Positions 51,608-60,816 of a stretch of 64,000 bases of DNA are shown here, piece after piece. Both the position numbers and the translations under genes were made by a program. The notes beneath the pieces were generated by a model, which did no database searches, was not told the DNA's origin, and worked only from the letters and a program-made list of their open reading frames with translations. Location of the stretch: contig NZ_JAGGMI010000003.1 of NCBI RefSeq assembly GCF_017875235.1, positions 1-64,000 on the forward strand, given 5' to 3'. The DNA comes from Asticcacaulis solisilvae (GTDB lineage: Bacteria > Pseudomonadota > Alphaproteobacteria > Caulobacterales > Caulobacteraceae). Positions within the stretch are counted from its first letter, which is position 1; every line of letters begins with the position of its first letter.

Positions 51608-53356
51608 ATGTCGATAAGATGGATCCGGGCCGCCGGCCTGACCGCGGTAATCCTTGCCTGCTCAGGCCCTGCCCTGGCCCAAAGCCAGGCAGGTACGGCC
51701 GATGCGGCGTTCAGAACCCTCTATGAGACCGAGTGGACCTGGCGCCAGTCGCTCGACCCCGGCGGCGAGGACGACAACACCGTCCCCGACCGCCTGGCCG
51801 ACGTATCGCAGGCTGCGCACGATGCACGGCTCAAACGCTGGCAAGCAGTGATGATCCAGCTCGACGCCATCGATCCCAAGACCCTGTCGCCGGCTGAGCA
51901 GATCAACTACACGGTCTACCGCAATCAAATATCAACATTGATTGCAGACGAGACCTTCCGCAGCCACGAGATGAACTGGGGCTTCTGGAACCGGCTCGGC
52001 TGGGCGTCGCAGAAGAGCCTGCGCACCGAGGAGGACTATCGCAACCGGATTGCGTGGCTTAACGACGTGCCGCGCTTCTTCGACCAGAACCTGGCCAATA
52101 TGGCCGCGGGCCTGAAGCGCGGTTTCACTGCGTCGCGGGTGTCGATCGCGGGCCGCGACTCGTCGATCACCATCCCCTATGAAGGCAAGGCGACAGAGGA
52201 GACGACCTTCTACGCGCCGTTCAAGACCATGCCGGCGTCGATCCCGGCCGACAGACAGGCAGAGTTGCGACGCCTGGCAAAGGAAGCCATCGAGACGCGC
52301 GTCATCCCGGCGCACAAACGCGTCCTGGCCTTTGTCCGGACGGAATATATGCCGAAGGCGCGCGCCACCATCGCCGCCGAAAGCCTGCCCGACGGCAAGG
52401 CCTATTATCGCGCGCTGATCCGCGAATATGTAACGCTGGACCTGACGCCCGACCAGATCCACCAGATCGGCCTGGACGAAGTCGCCAAGATCGAAGCCGA
52501 GATGCACTTGGTCATGAAACAAGTCGGCTTCACCGGCACGCTTCAGCAGTTCAACGACAAGCTCCGCACCGATCCGCAATTCTACGTCGACACGCCGCAG
52601 AAGTTCCTCGATCGCGGTGCGTGGATATCGAAAGAGTTCGACGGCAAGGCTTCCGACTGGTTCGGCCGCCTGCCGCGCCAGCGCTTCGCCGTTATCCCCA
52701 CGCCTGAAGCCATCGCGCCCTACAATACCGGCGGCAATGGCGGGCCGGGCGTGCTGATCCTCAACACCTATAACCTGAAGGCGCGGCCGCTCTATACCCT
52801 GCCCGCCCTGGTGCTGCACGAAGGCGCGCCGGGCCACGCCTTCCAGATGCCATTCGCGCTCGAGAACAAGGCGCTGCCTGAGTTCCGGCAATCGACCTAT
52901 ATCTCGGCCTATGGCGAAGGCTGGGCGCTCTATACCGAACGGCTGGGCGTCGAAATGGGCATGTACCACACGCCCTATGAGCATTTCGGCATGCTGACCT
53001 ATCAGATGTGGCGCGCCTGCCGGCTGGTGGTCGATACGGGCATGCACGCGAAAGGCTGGTCGCGCGAGAAGGCCCTGGGATATCTGCGCGATCATACGGC
53101 GCTCAGCGAGCACGAGGTCACCACCGAGACCGACCGCTATATCAATTCGCCGGGCCAGGCCTTGAGCTACTATCTCGGCGAGATGGCGATCTGGAAAGCG
53201 CGCCATCGCGCCGAAGCGGCCTTGGGGGAGCGGTTCGATATCCGCAACTTCCACGACGCGGTCCTGGACCTGGGGTCGGTGCCTTTGTCGGTCGTGGAGT
53301 TGCGCACCGACCAGTTTATCGCCGATGGCGGCAGGAGTCCTTACGCAGGAGAATGA
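51608..53356 (+). CDS. Secreted DUF885-family metallopeptidase-like protein
   Basis: A 582-residue protein with a signal peptide (residues 1-24, G-P-A-L-A-Q). The DUF885 signature H-E-G-A-P-G-H is at residues 404-410 (His404, Glu405, His410 as zinc ligand and general base candidates), with F-R-Q-S-T-Y-I-S-A-Y-G-E-G-W-A-L-Y downstream supplying the third ligand region. The family is predicted to act on peptides. GGAGG precedes ATG 51608. Divergent from the S9 peptidase, suggesting a joint peptide-degrading function. Confidence 0.88.
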   Translation: MSIRWIRAAGLTAVILACSGPALAQSQAGTADAAFRTLYETEWTWRQSLDPGGEDDNTVPDRLADVSQAAHDARLKRWQAVMIQLDAIDPKTLSPAEQINYTVYRNQISTLIADETFRSHEMNWGFWNRLGWASQKSLRTEEDYRNRIAWLNDVPRFFDQNLANMAAGLKRGFTASRVSIAGRDSSITIPYEGKATEETTFYAPFKTMPASIPADRQAELRRLAKEAIETRVIPAHKRVLAFVRTEYMPKARATIAAESLPDGKAYYRALIREYVTLDLTPDQIHQIGLDEVAKIEAEMHLVMKQVGFTGTLQQFNDKLRTDPQFYVDTPQKFLDRGAWISKEFDGKASDWFGRLPRQRFAVIPTPEAIAPYNTGGNGGPGVLILNTYNLKARPLYTLPALVLHEGAPGHAFQMPFALENKALPEFRQSTYISAYGEGWALYTERLGVEMGMYHTPYEHFGMLTYQMWRACRLVVDTGMHAKGWSREKALGYLRDHTALSEHEVTTETDRYINSPGQALSYYLGEMAIWKARHRAEAALGERFDIRNFHDAVLDLGSVPLSVVELRTDQFIADGGRSPYAGE

Positions 53357-53357
53357 A

Positions 53358-53505
53358 CCACCCTCCTCCCTAGCGCGCAGCGGTGGGGAGGTGGCATTTG
53401 CGACAGCAAATGACGGAGGGGTACAACTGAACCGTAATACCCCTCCGTCAGCGACGCTCCGCGCGCTGCCACCTCCCCATCTTCGATAGGGAGGAGGGAA
53501 TGCAA
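53358..53505. repeat. Dispersed repeat family B, copy 4
   Basis: CACCCTCCTCCCTAGCGCG-CAGCGGTGGGGAGGTGGC, TTTGCGACAGCAAA, TGACGGAGGGGTA, then the reversed half ACCCCTCCGTCA...GCCACCTCCCCATC...GGGAGGAGGG. Best preserved copy; the two halves are inverted repeats of each other. Confidence 0.78.
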
Positions 53506-53570
53506 CGCCCCCTTGCGTCGGCACACATCGTCACGATATCAAGGCGCCACACCTCTCTCCGGACGCCGCC

Positions 53571-54356
53571 ATGCACGCCGACACCTTCCGCCTCGACGCC
53601 TATCTGAAGCGCATCGGCTTCATTGGCACGCCCGCGCCAGACTTCGCCACCTTGAAACAGATGATGCAGCGCCAGCTGCGCACCGTGCCTTTCGAAAACC
53701 TCGATGTCCGTGCGGGCAAGATCGTGTCCATCGACCTCGACGACATCGTTGCCAAGATCATCCCAACACAGCGCGGCGGCTATTGCTACGAGGTCAACAG
53801 CCTGTTCGCCATGGCGCTTTCCGCCATCGGCACCCCCTACACGCTGGCGGGCGCCCGGCCGATGACCTTCCCCGAGCGGCGGGCACGCACCCACATGGTC
53901 ATCATCGCCACCATCGAAGGCAAACAGTACCTGTGCGACACCGGCTACGGCCGGCTGGCCATCCGCGAGCCGATGGACCTCGACCTGATCGACACCCCTG
54001 TCCTGCAAGACCACGACACCTACCGTCTGATCCTCAAGGACGGCGAATATATCGCCCAGGCGCGGATGCCCGATGGCTGGGACAATCTCTACAGCTTCAA
54101 TCTCGACCGCTTTGAGCTGGTCGACTTCGTCCCGGCCAACTGGTTCAACTCGACCTCGCCGGACGCGATCTTCACGCAGACAACGCTTCTGATGCGCCAC
54201 ACCGATGACGGCCGCATCCTGCTGGTCGATGATTACCTGCGCGTCTATGCCGGCGGCGAGGTGATCGAGCGCACCGTGGCGGCGGAGGACCTGCCCGTCG
54301 TGATCGAGGACCTGTTCGGCATTACACCGACCGAGGATACTTCTGCGCGTCTATGA
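53571..54356 (+). CDS. nat: Arylamine N-acetyltransferase
   Basis: A 261-residue enzyme that transfers acetyl from acetyl-CoA to arylamines and hydrazines. The catalytic triad is complete: Cys72 in R-G-G-Y-C-Y-E, His108 in R-T-H-M and Asp123 in C-D-T-G-Y-G. Length is normal. No strong ribosome binding site; the ATG follows CGCCGCC. It lies directly behind a family B repeat and overlaps the following convergent gene by 6 nt. Confidence 0.92.
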   Translation: MHADTFRLDAYLKRIGFIGTPAPDFATLKQMMQRQLRTVPFENLDVRAGKIVSIDLDDIVAKIIPTQRGGYCYEVNSLFAMALSAIGTPYTLAGARPMTFPERRARTHMVIIATIEGKQYLCDTGYGRLAIREPMDLDLIDTPVLQDHDTYRLILKDGEYIAQARMPDGWDNLYSFNLDRFELVDFVPANWFNSTSPDAIFTQTTLLMRHTDDGRILLVDDYLRVYAGGEVIERTVAAEDLPVVIEDLFGITPTEDTSARL

Positions 54357-54944
54357 TGCCGCGTTCGCCGCGTCAAACGCCTCCGAAATCACAGGTCCCA
54401 GTTCCACCATGGCCGCGTCGACGGAAATTCCGGTCTCCCAAAAAAGGCGCTGCAGCAATTTGACGTCGGCCTCGGACAAGGCCCTGATTTGCGGATCTTC
54501 TACAAATGCTTTTCTGTAGGACGTCTTGTCGCTGTCCGAGCGCACCGCCAACGCCGTTCCAGCCTTATAGCGCTCGATAGCCGGGATCGCACAAATCCGC
54601 CTGAGCTTGGTAACCTCTTCGTCGCTGAAAGCCTTCGCGGCCCTCCCCATGACGAGGTCGATAACAGCCTCCCGCCGGCTATCAACGCCGCGGTCCAGCT
54701 CAGCCGCCAATTTTGCCTGCCATTTGGCCGGCATTTGCGAAGTTTCGGGAGTTTTCCGAACCTGCTGACTGAGGATCGCCTTGATATTGTCAATCAGATG
54801 GAGGGGCTCAGCCAGCTTGCGAAACTCGGCGTAGCTGGCGCGCGCCATCTCAGTCTGCGCAGGCTTGGCCATGACCGGCGCAGCCATGCTGCCAGCCAGC
54901 AATCCTGCGATCAGCGCGTATTTAATGAAGCCAAAGCGTCCCAT
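54351..54944 (-). CDS. Exported helical protein (DUF2059-like)
   Basis: A 197-residue protein with a signal peptide (residues 1-27, P-V-M-A). The mature part is helical with the pattern Y-A-E-F-R-K-L-A-E-P-L and F-S-D-E-E-V-T-K-L-R-R-I, similar to DUF2059 proteins, which have an unknown exported role. ATG 54944 has GGTGGGGGA upstream. Family assignment is tentative. Confidence 0.55.
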   Translation of the reverse strand: MGRFGFIKYALIAGLLAGSMAAPVMAKPAQTEMARASYAEFRKLAEPLHLIDNIKAILSQQVRKTPETSQMPAKWQAKLAAELDRGVDSRREAVIDLVMGRAAKAFSDEEVTKLRRICAIPAIERYKAGTALAVRSDSDKTSYRKAFVEDPQIRALSEADVKLLQRLFWETGISVDAAMVELGPVISEAFDAANAAS

Positions 54945-55003
54945 GTTCCCCCACCGCAATGCGACCATATAACGTCACAAATGCTCTGGAAACAAGTCAA
55001 CAG

Positions 55004-55135
55004 CTATCCATCGGTGCGTCGTACACGCCGCCAGAACATTAAGACACGCAGCAGTTTGCGCAGCAACGCATCCAATCCATCAGTCATAGCCTTGTGATGT
55101 TCGGCCCATTCAGCCGAGAGATAATCGTCGCGCAT
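55004..55135 (-). CDS. Predicted 43-residue basic micro-protein
   Basis: ATG 55135 with GGGAG six nt upstream. The sequence starts M-R-D-D-Y-L-S-A-E-W-A-E-H-H-K and its second half is a Leu/Arg-rich amphipathic helix (L-L-R-K-L-L-R-V-L-M-F-W-R-R-V-R-R). It lies between the exported helical protein and the divergent LysR gene. Function unknown. Confidence 0.45.
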   Translation of the reverse strand: MRDDYLSAEWAEHHKAMTDGLDALLRKLLRVLMFWRRVRRTDG

Positions 55136-55231
55136 CTTGCACTCCCATGCGTTTGCAGCGATTATTCCCAGATACCGGCGTTCGCGTCCAATCAGGACCG
55201 TGCACCTATCCATAAGCTGGACTGATAGATC

Positions 55232-56164
55232 ATGGCCCGTAAGCTCCCGCCCCTGATGGCCGTCCGCGCCTTCGAGGCCGCCGCGCGTCTCGGTAGCTTC
55301 ACCCGCGCCGCCGAAGAGCTCAACATGACCCAGTCCGGCATCAGCTACCAGGTCCGCCAGCTCGAAGACCTGGTCCAAGGCCCGCTCTTCACCAAGCGCG
55401 GCCGGGGCGTCGAACTGACAAGCCTGGGCGAAAAGCTGGCCCCATCCCTCACCCTGGCTCTGGACGGCATCGCCAAGGCCTTTTCCGACCTTAAGGCCGA
55501 CGACACCCAGGTGCTTACGGTCGCATGTTCGCAGGTCTTTGGCGCCAACTGGCTGGCGCCGCGCATCGGCCGCTTTCAGTTAAGCCACCCCGGCCTGGCC
55601 GTGCGCGTCATGGCGTCGGACGCCCTGGCCGATCTGGAACAGGGCGACGCAGATATCGCTATCCGCAGCGCAGCGCACGCCTGGCCGGGCCTCAGTTCGG
55701 CGCGGCTGACGGGCGCGTTGATCGTTCCCATGGCCACTCCCGCTTTCCTGGCGCGGCATCGTCCCGCCACGCCGGACGAAGTGCTGAAACTGCCGCGCAC
55801 CTCGGCCGACGACATCTGGTGGCAGGTCTGGCACGAGCAGGTCACGGGCCTGCCCTATGACGACACCGAACGGGCGCCGCTGCGGTTCGACAGCCAGCTG
55901 CTCGACGGCAATGCCGCCATAGCCGGCCACGGTGCGGCCATGCTCAACCCGTTCATGTGGCAAGCGCAGATCGAGCAGAACCTGCTGGTTCCGGTAGCGC
56001 CGCACTGGGCGGTGGCGAAGGGCAGTGCGTGGTTCTGTTGCCTGCCGCGCCGCGGGGATGAGCGCAAGATTCGCGCCTTCCGTGCCTGGCTCGAGCGCGA
56101 GGTGGCGGAGACGCTTCAGTGGCTGCGCGGCCGCTTCGGCCACCACGCCGACGCCCTGGGCTGA
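55232..56164 (+). CDS. LysR-family regulator, GcvA type
   Basis: A 310-residue protein. Helix-turn-helix within residues 5-65 (A-F-E-A-A-A-R-L-G-S-F-T-R-A-A-E-E-L and M-T-Q-S-G-I-S-Y-Q-V-R), effector domain with A-D-I-A-I-R-S-A-A-H-A-W-P-G-L, as in GcvA and glycine-cleavage or AmpR-type regulators. Target not evident; the divergent neighbour is a 43-residue micro-protein gene. The intergenic CTATC-N13-GATAG (about 55208-55230) is a weak candidate operator. Confidence 0.88.
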   Translation: MARKLPPLMAVRAFEAAARLGSFTRAAEELNMTQSGISYQVRQLEDLVQGPLFTKRGRGVELTSLGEKLAPSLTLALDGIAKAFSDLKADDTQVLTVACSQVFGANWLAPRIGRFQLSHPGLAVRVMASDALADLEQGDADIAIRSAAHAWPGLSSARLTGALIVPMATPAFLARHRPATPDEVLKLPRTSADDIWWQVWHEQVTGLPYDDTERAPLRFDSQLLDGNAAIAGHGAAMLNPFMWQAQIEQNLLVPVAPHWAVAKGSAWFCCLPRRGDERKIRAFRAWLEREVAETLQWLRGRFGHHADALG

Positions 56165-56308
56165 ACCGCTGTTTATTCCCATTTTTCAGAAATATCATTC
56201 GCGGCCAATTCGCTTTATCGGGAATAACCTTGTGCCTGACGGCGCGGCGATGATTTTCCTCATATGGACGTATTTTGCCCGGGGCGGCAACCGTGTAGAC
56301 ATACGACG

Positions 56309-56788
56309 ATGAGCGTAGCCTTTACCAAAGACGAAGACCACGAATCCGCCGCGGCCAACCTGCCGGATCGCCCCATCTCGCCACACCCGAACCTGGTGAC
56401 GCCGTCCGGGCTGGCCCAGTTGGAGGCCGCCTTCGCCGAGGCCAAGGCCGCGTGGACGGCCGCGCAAGCCGCCGGCACCGTCAACGAGGACCGCACCGCC
56501 ATGGCGCGGGCGACACGCGACCTGCGCTATTACACGGCGCGCCTGGCCTCGGCCCAGCGCATCGATCCCGTGCCCGATCCGGACCGCGTCGTCTTCGGCT
56601 GCACGGTGACGATCGAACGCGAAGACGGCCGTGTCCAGACCTTCCGCATCGTCGGCGAGGACGAAGCCGATCCGGCCGCCGGCAGCGTGTCCTATGTCTC
56701 GCCGCTGGCCCGCGCGGTCATGGGCAAGGCGGTGGACGAAGAGGTCACGCTGGACGGCGCGGACATCGCTATCATCGCGATCAGGTAA
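56309..56788 (+). CDS. GreA/GreB-family transcription factor-like protein
   Basis: A 159-residue protein. Residues 20-38 are a hydrophilic extension, 40-95 a helical hairpin starting L-V-T-P-S-G-L-A-Q-L-E (as in Gre N-domains), and 98-155 the FKBP-like Gre C-domain with F-G-C-T-V-T-I, F-R-I-V-G-E-D-E-A-D and S-P-L-A-R-A-V-M-G-K. The acidic pair at the coiled-coil tip of GreA (Asp-Leu-Ser-Glu) is not clear here; T-V-N-E-D occupies that place. It may bind RNA polymerase secondary channel without canonical cleavage activity. ATG 56309 lacks a strong ribosome binding site. The 3' end overlaps RTX gene 5 by 8 nt, convergently. Confidence 0.8.
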   Translation: MSVAFTKDEDHESAAANLPDRPISPHPNLVTPSGLAQLEAAFAEAKAAWTAAQAAGTVNEDRTAMARATRDLRYYTARLASAQRIDPVPDPDRVVFGCTVTIEREDGRVQTFRIVGEDEADPAAGSVSYVSPLARAVMGKAVDEEVTLDGADIAIIAIR

Positions 56789-59700
56789 AGTAGAGATCGT
56801 CCTTCGTGACGCTTCCGCTGATCTGCGCCAGATCGACGGCCGCGCTCGCGCCCGTGCCATCGGCGTCCCAGTAAAGGTGGCCCGTGCCAGCGTCCCAGAT
56901 GAACTGGGCGCCGGATCCCACTGCAGACGCGCCCACGGTAAACTGGGCGTTGGTGAGCTTGTGCCCACTGCCGAAGCCATAGTCGCTGCCCGTGAACACC
57001 AGCCGGTCAATAGCATGGACAAAGTCGGTGAGGCTGTCCGCGCCGTTTCCGGCCGCCGCCGCGAAGACAAAATCGTCCCGGCCCGTGCCGCCGGTCAGGC
57101 TGTCGTCGCCCTGCCCGCCTGTCAGCGTATCGTTGCCGTTGCCGCCGTCCAGGGTATTGGCCACGGCATTGCCAGTGATCCGGTTGTTCAGGCCGTTGCC
57201 GGTGCCGCTGACCGCCGCTCCCGTCAGGATCAGGTCCTCGACATTGGCCCACAGGGCAAAGTCAACCGATGCATAAACCGTGTCGGCGCCTTCATTGGCG
57301 TTTTCCAGCGCGCGGTCGCCGGCGTGGTCGACGTAATAGGTGTCGTTGCCCGCCCCGCCCGACATGCGGTCGTTTTCAGTCCCGCCGTCCAGCACGTCGT
57401 CGCCCGCCCCGCCGGTCAGGGTATCCCAGCGCTGGCCGCCAAGGAGCGTGTCATTGCCCTTGCCGCCGTCCAGCACGTCCGAGTCGATGCCGCCGTCGAG
57501 ATAGTCATCGCCGTCGCCGCCACTGATCGTGTCGTGGCCCGCCCCGCCGACAAGCGTCTGGCTGCCATAGGTGCTGGTCATGGTGTTGTGCAGGCTGTTG
57601 CCGACGATGGTAATGTCGTTGCCCGACACAAGGACCGCCTCGATATTGGCCGTCATGTTCCAGCTTATCTGCGCCGAGACCAGGTCGAACCCTTCGTTGA
57701 CCGCCGCGTTCTCAAACACCCGGTCGCCGACGTGATCGACCGAATAGTGGTCATTGCCCTTGCCGCCGTACATGACGTCGTTCCCTTCGCCGCCATAGAG
57801 GGTGTCATCGCCGTCGCCGCCGTAAAGCGTATCCCAGCGCGAACCACCTTCCAGACGGTCGTTGCCTTCGTTGCCGGTAAGCAGATCCGAACCCTCGTCG
57901 CCATAGAGGGTGTCGCTGCCCCAGCTGCCGGTCACGGTGTCGTGTCCCGCGCCACCGTTTAGCGCCACGTTCCCGTCGCCGCTCGAAGTCATGCTGTCAT
58001 TGCCGTCGTCACCGAAGGCGTAGGCTGACCAAGGGGTGGCAATATGGATGCTGTCGTCACCCGCGCCACCCCGCAGCCAGGTTGCCTGCCTGATGGCGTC
58101 GCTGGGCAGGCTGGTATCGCTGAAGGCCAGAAGACTGTCGTCGCCGTCGCCGCCCACCAGGGTCGCGTCATCGCCAGCCATCAGGGTGTCGTTGCCCGCG
58201 CCGCCTTCGAGAATATTGGTGCCGGGACTGACGCCGTATTCACCGCCGATATCGAACAGGACGTCATTGCCGTCGCCGCCCGTCAGCGTATCGCTGCCAA
58301 AGCCGCCCTCCAGGCTGTCGTCGCCGCCGAAGCCGGAAATGACGTCGTCGCCCGCAAAACCGGTCAGGGTGTCATTGTCCTCCGTGCCGTTGATGACCGT
58401 AGCGATCAGATTGATCATCCGGTCGTCGAAGTCCAGGTATTCGATGCCCGACACGGTCATCTGGCCTTCGTCCCAGGTAAGCACGTAGGTTTCATCGCCG
58501 GTCTGCGCGATGCCGTACTGCGTACTGTCGCCGGCCAGCACGGCCACGTCGTCACCCTCGCCGCCGATAACGGTCGAACCGTCTCCGCTCAGGAAAACCG
58601 TGCCGAAGTCCGGGGACCAGTAGGCGCTGGCGACTATGCTGTCGTTGCCCGCGCCGCCGTCCAGCAGATGCTCGTAGCCCGGCGCCGCGATCAAATCGTC
58701 GCCCTCACCGCCCAGAAGCGTCCCGAAGCCGTACAGCGTGTCATTGCCCGCGCCACCATCGCCACGGCCTGCGACATCGATATAGTCATCGCCCTCGCCG
58801 CCCGTCAGGATGCCGCCCCCCAGGTAGTCACCCAGCATGTCGTTGCCGTCACCACCGTTCAGGGTGTCAAAGCCCTCGCCGCCATACAGGCTGTCGTCAC
58901 CGCCCAGACCGTTGATGATGTTGACGAAAGCATCGCCCACCAGGAAGTCGCCGTCTTCCGTGCCGTCGATGATTCCGATGCCGTCGAGCGCGATCGTGTC
59001 GTCATCGAAGGCCACGAATTCGACGCCTGAAAGGGCCGCGCCCTCTACGGTGTTTTCGCCGATGCGGAAGCTGTCGGCGCCGGTGCGTACGATGACGAAG
59101 TCCGCGCTGTTGCCCGCAACCACGAGCGTGTCACTGCCCTCACCGCCCGTCACGGTCGAGCCGATCAGACCGTTCAGGGAGACAAGATCGTCGCCCTCAC
59201 CACCGTCGATCACAAAACCATCTCTCTCCACAGCGATGACGTCATTGCCATCGCCGCCCATAAGGGTGGTCGCATAGCTGGCCGACAGGGTGTCGTCGCC
59301 CGCCCCGCCCGACAGCACACCGACGCCCGACAGCGAGTCATTGCCGTCGCCGCCGCTGACGAAATTGACCTCGCTGGACTCGGTGATCCAGATACCGACC
59401 GTGTCGTCGCCAAGCCCGCCGTCCAGACTGGCCCCGCCCAGCCATGCACCCTCAATGACATCATTGCCGTCGCCGCCCAACAGGGTGTCACGGTCGGAAA
59501 AATAGACCCTGATGCTGTCATTGCCGATGCCGCCGTCGATGCGGTTGTCGCCGCCATCGGCCGACAAGGTGTCGTTCCCCGCGCCGCCACTGACGACGCT
59601 GCCACCATTCAGCCAGCCGACGGCGAAGTCGTCCCCGTCATCGCCATTCAGGACATCGCCGAGCGCCTGCCCGCGTATCGCGTCGTGACCGTCGCCGCCC

Positions 59701-60635
59701 GATATGCTTCCGCTGGCGTAGACGGTGTCGTTGCCGGCCCCGGCCAGCACGCAGTTGCCGCCACTGGCGTGCGTGTACAGTTCGTCATTGCCGTCGCCGC
59801 CGAACAGGGTGTCCGAGCCCGAATAGCCGCCGCTCAGCAGGTCGTCGCCACCCTTGCCATCCAGCCGGTCATTGTCCTCGCCGCCTGAGATCGTGTCATT
59901 GCCTTCGGTGCCGTCGCTGACGGTAAAGACCGCGCCGTTCAGCGCCACGGTGCGGTCAGCGAACTGAAGCGTCTCGACGCCCGATACCGGGATGACGCGT
60001 TCGCGGAACTGGACCGTATAGTCGCTGCCGTCGTTGCGGATGATGACCTCGCTGCTGTCGATCCACAGGAATTCGATCGTATCGTCGCCAAGCCCGCCAT
60101 TGATCGTCGCGGGCGCGACCCAACCGGTTTCGGGGACATAGAGGATGTGGTCATTGTCATTGCCGGCATCGACCTCGGTTGGACTTTGCGAGCTCATGGT
60201 AATCGAGTCGTCGCCATCGCCACCGATCATGGTGCTGCCTGTGTCGAGCCGGTCATTGCCGGCGCCACCATCGAGCCAGCCGTGGCCGTTCAACCAGTCA
60301 TTGCCTTCGCCGCCCGTAACGGTGCCGTCGGACGTACCCGAATGCCAGATCGTGTCGTCGCCCATCCCGCCGTCCAGGCTGGCGTCGTAAACGATGCCGC
60401 CAACCTCGATCCAGTCATTCCCCTCCCCGCCCAGCAAGGTAACATTCGTGACGGGGTTGTACATGCTGCTGCCGTTAAGCTTGAGCCGGTCATTGCCGTC
60501 GCCGCCGTCCAGAACATCGCCCGAGACACTGCCCCTGATGCTGTCGTCGCCGGCCAAGCCGTAAAAGCTGTCAGCCAGCGCATCGCCGTCGCCCACCAGT
60601 GTGTCGTTGCCGGGTGTGCCGTTGATATCTGCCAT
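56781..60635 (-). CDS. RTX calcium-binding protein 5
   Basis: A 1284-residue protein, mostly GGxGxD nonapeptides from residue 8 to about 1080, divided by 45-residue modules ending V-S-G-V-E-T-L-Q-F-A-D, G-V-E-F-V-A-F-D-D-D and G-I-E-Y-L-D-F-D-D-R, then a modified C-terminal block with N-G-A-D-S-L-T-D-F-V-H-A-I-D-R-L, ending S-V-T-K-D-D-L-Y-F-T. The start ATG 60635 is preceded by AGGGGGGA. Type I export expected. The downstream terminator belongs to RTX gene 6, not to this gene. Confidence 0.9.
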   Translation of the reverse strand: MADINGTPGNDTLVGDGDALADSFYGLAGDDSIRGSVSGDVLDGGDGNDRLKLNGSSMYNPVTNVTLLGGEGNDWIEVGGIVYDASLDGGMGDDTIWHSGTSDGTVTGGEGNDWLNGHGWLDGGAGNDRLDTGSTMIGGDGDDSITMSSQSPTEVDAGNDNDHILYVPETGWVAPATINGGLGDDTIEFLWIDSSEVIIRNDGSDYTVQFRERVIPVSGVETLQFADRTVALNGAVFTVSDGTEGNDTISGGEDNDRLDGKGGDDLLSGGYSGSDTLFGGDGNDELYTHASGGNCVLAGAGNDTVYASGSISGGDGHDAIRGQALGDVLNGDDGDDFAVGWLNGGSVVSGGAGNDTLSADGGDNRIDGGIGNDSIRVYFSDRDTLLGGDGNDVIEGAWLGGASLDGGLGDDTVGIWITESSEVNFVSGGDGNDSLSGVGVLSGGAGDDTLSASYATTLMGGDGNDVIAVERDGFVIDGGEGDDLVSLNGLIGSTVTGGEGSDTLVVAGNSADFVIVRTGADSFRIGENTVEGAALSGVEFVAFDDDTIALDGIGIIDGTEDGDFLVGDAFVNIINGLGGDDSLYGGEGFDTLNGGDGNDMLGDYLGGGILTGGEGDDYIDVAGRGDGGAGNDTLYGFGTLLGGEGDDLIAAPGYEHLLDGGAGNDSIVASAYWSPDFGTVFLSGDGSTVIGGEGDDVAVLAGDSTQYGIAQTGDETYVLTWDEGQMTVSGIEYLDFDDRMINLIATVINGTEDNDTLTGFAGDDVISGFGGDDSLEGGFGSDTLTGGDGNDVLFDIGGEYGVSPGTNILEGGAGNDTLMAGDDATLVGGDGDDSLLAFSDTSLPSDAIRQATWLRGGAGDDSIHIATPWSAYAFGDDGNDSMTSSGDGNVALNGGAGHDTVTGSWGSDTLYGDEGSDLLTGNEGNDRLEGGSRWDTLYGGDGDDTLYGGEGNDVMYGGKGNDHYSVDHVGDRVFENAAVNEGFDLVSAQISWNMTANIEAVLVSGNDITIVGNSLHNTMTSTYGSQTLVGGAGHDTISGGDGDDYLDGGIDSDVLDGGKGNDTLLGGQRWDTLTGGAGDDVLDGGTENDRMSGGAGNDTYYVDHAGDRALENANEGADTVYASVDFALWANVEDLILTGAAVSGTGNGLNNRITGNAVANTLDGGNGNDTLTGGQGDDSLTGGTGRDDFVFAAAAGNGADSLTDFVHAIDRLVFTGSDYGFGSGHKLTNAQFTVGASAVGSGAQFIWDAGTGHLYWDADGTGASAAVDLAQISGSVTKDDLYFT

Positions 60636-60759
60636 GGGAAATCCCCCCTGATCCATGTCGGGAAAAAGAAACGAGTTGTGCGGAAAAGCTTAGACACGCC
60701 CGAATCCGGGCTCCCGTCAGGATTGCGGAACATGGTTAACGAGAGATGACCAAGGCGGT

Positions 60760-60789
60760 AAAAAAAGGCCGCCGGAAACGCCGGCGGCC
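60760..60789 (-). terminator. Rho-independent terminator of RTX gene 6
   Basis: On the minus strand GGCCGCCGG and its partner form a 9-bp stem (60781-60789 and 60767-60775) with loop CGTTT, followed by a seven-T run (60760-60766). It is 28 nt past the stop codon of RTX gene 6. Confidence 0.88.
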
Positions 60790-60816
60790 CTTGTTTCATC
60801 AGTGTCAGGACTATTG

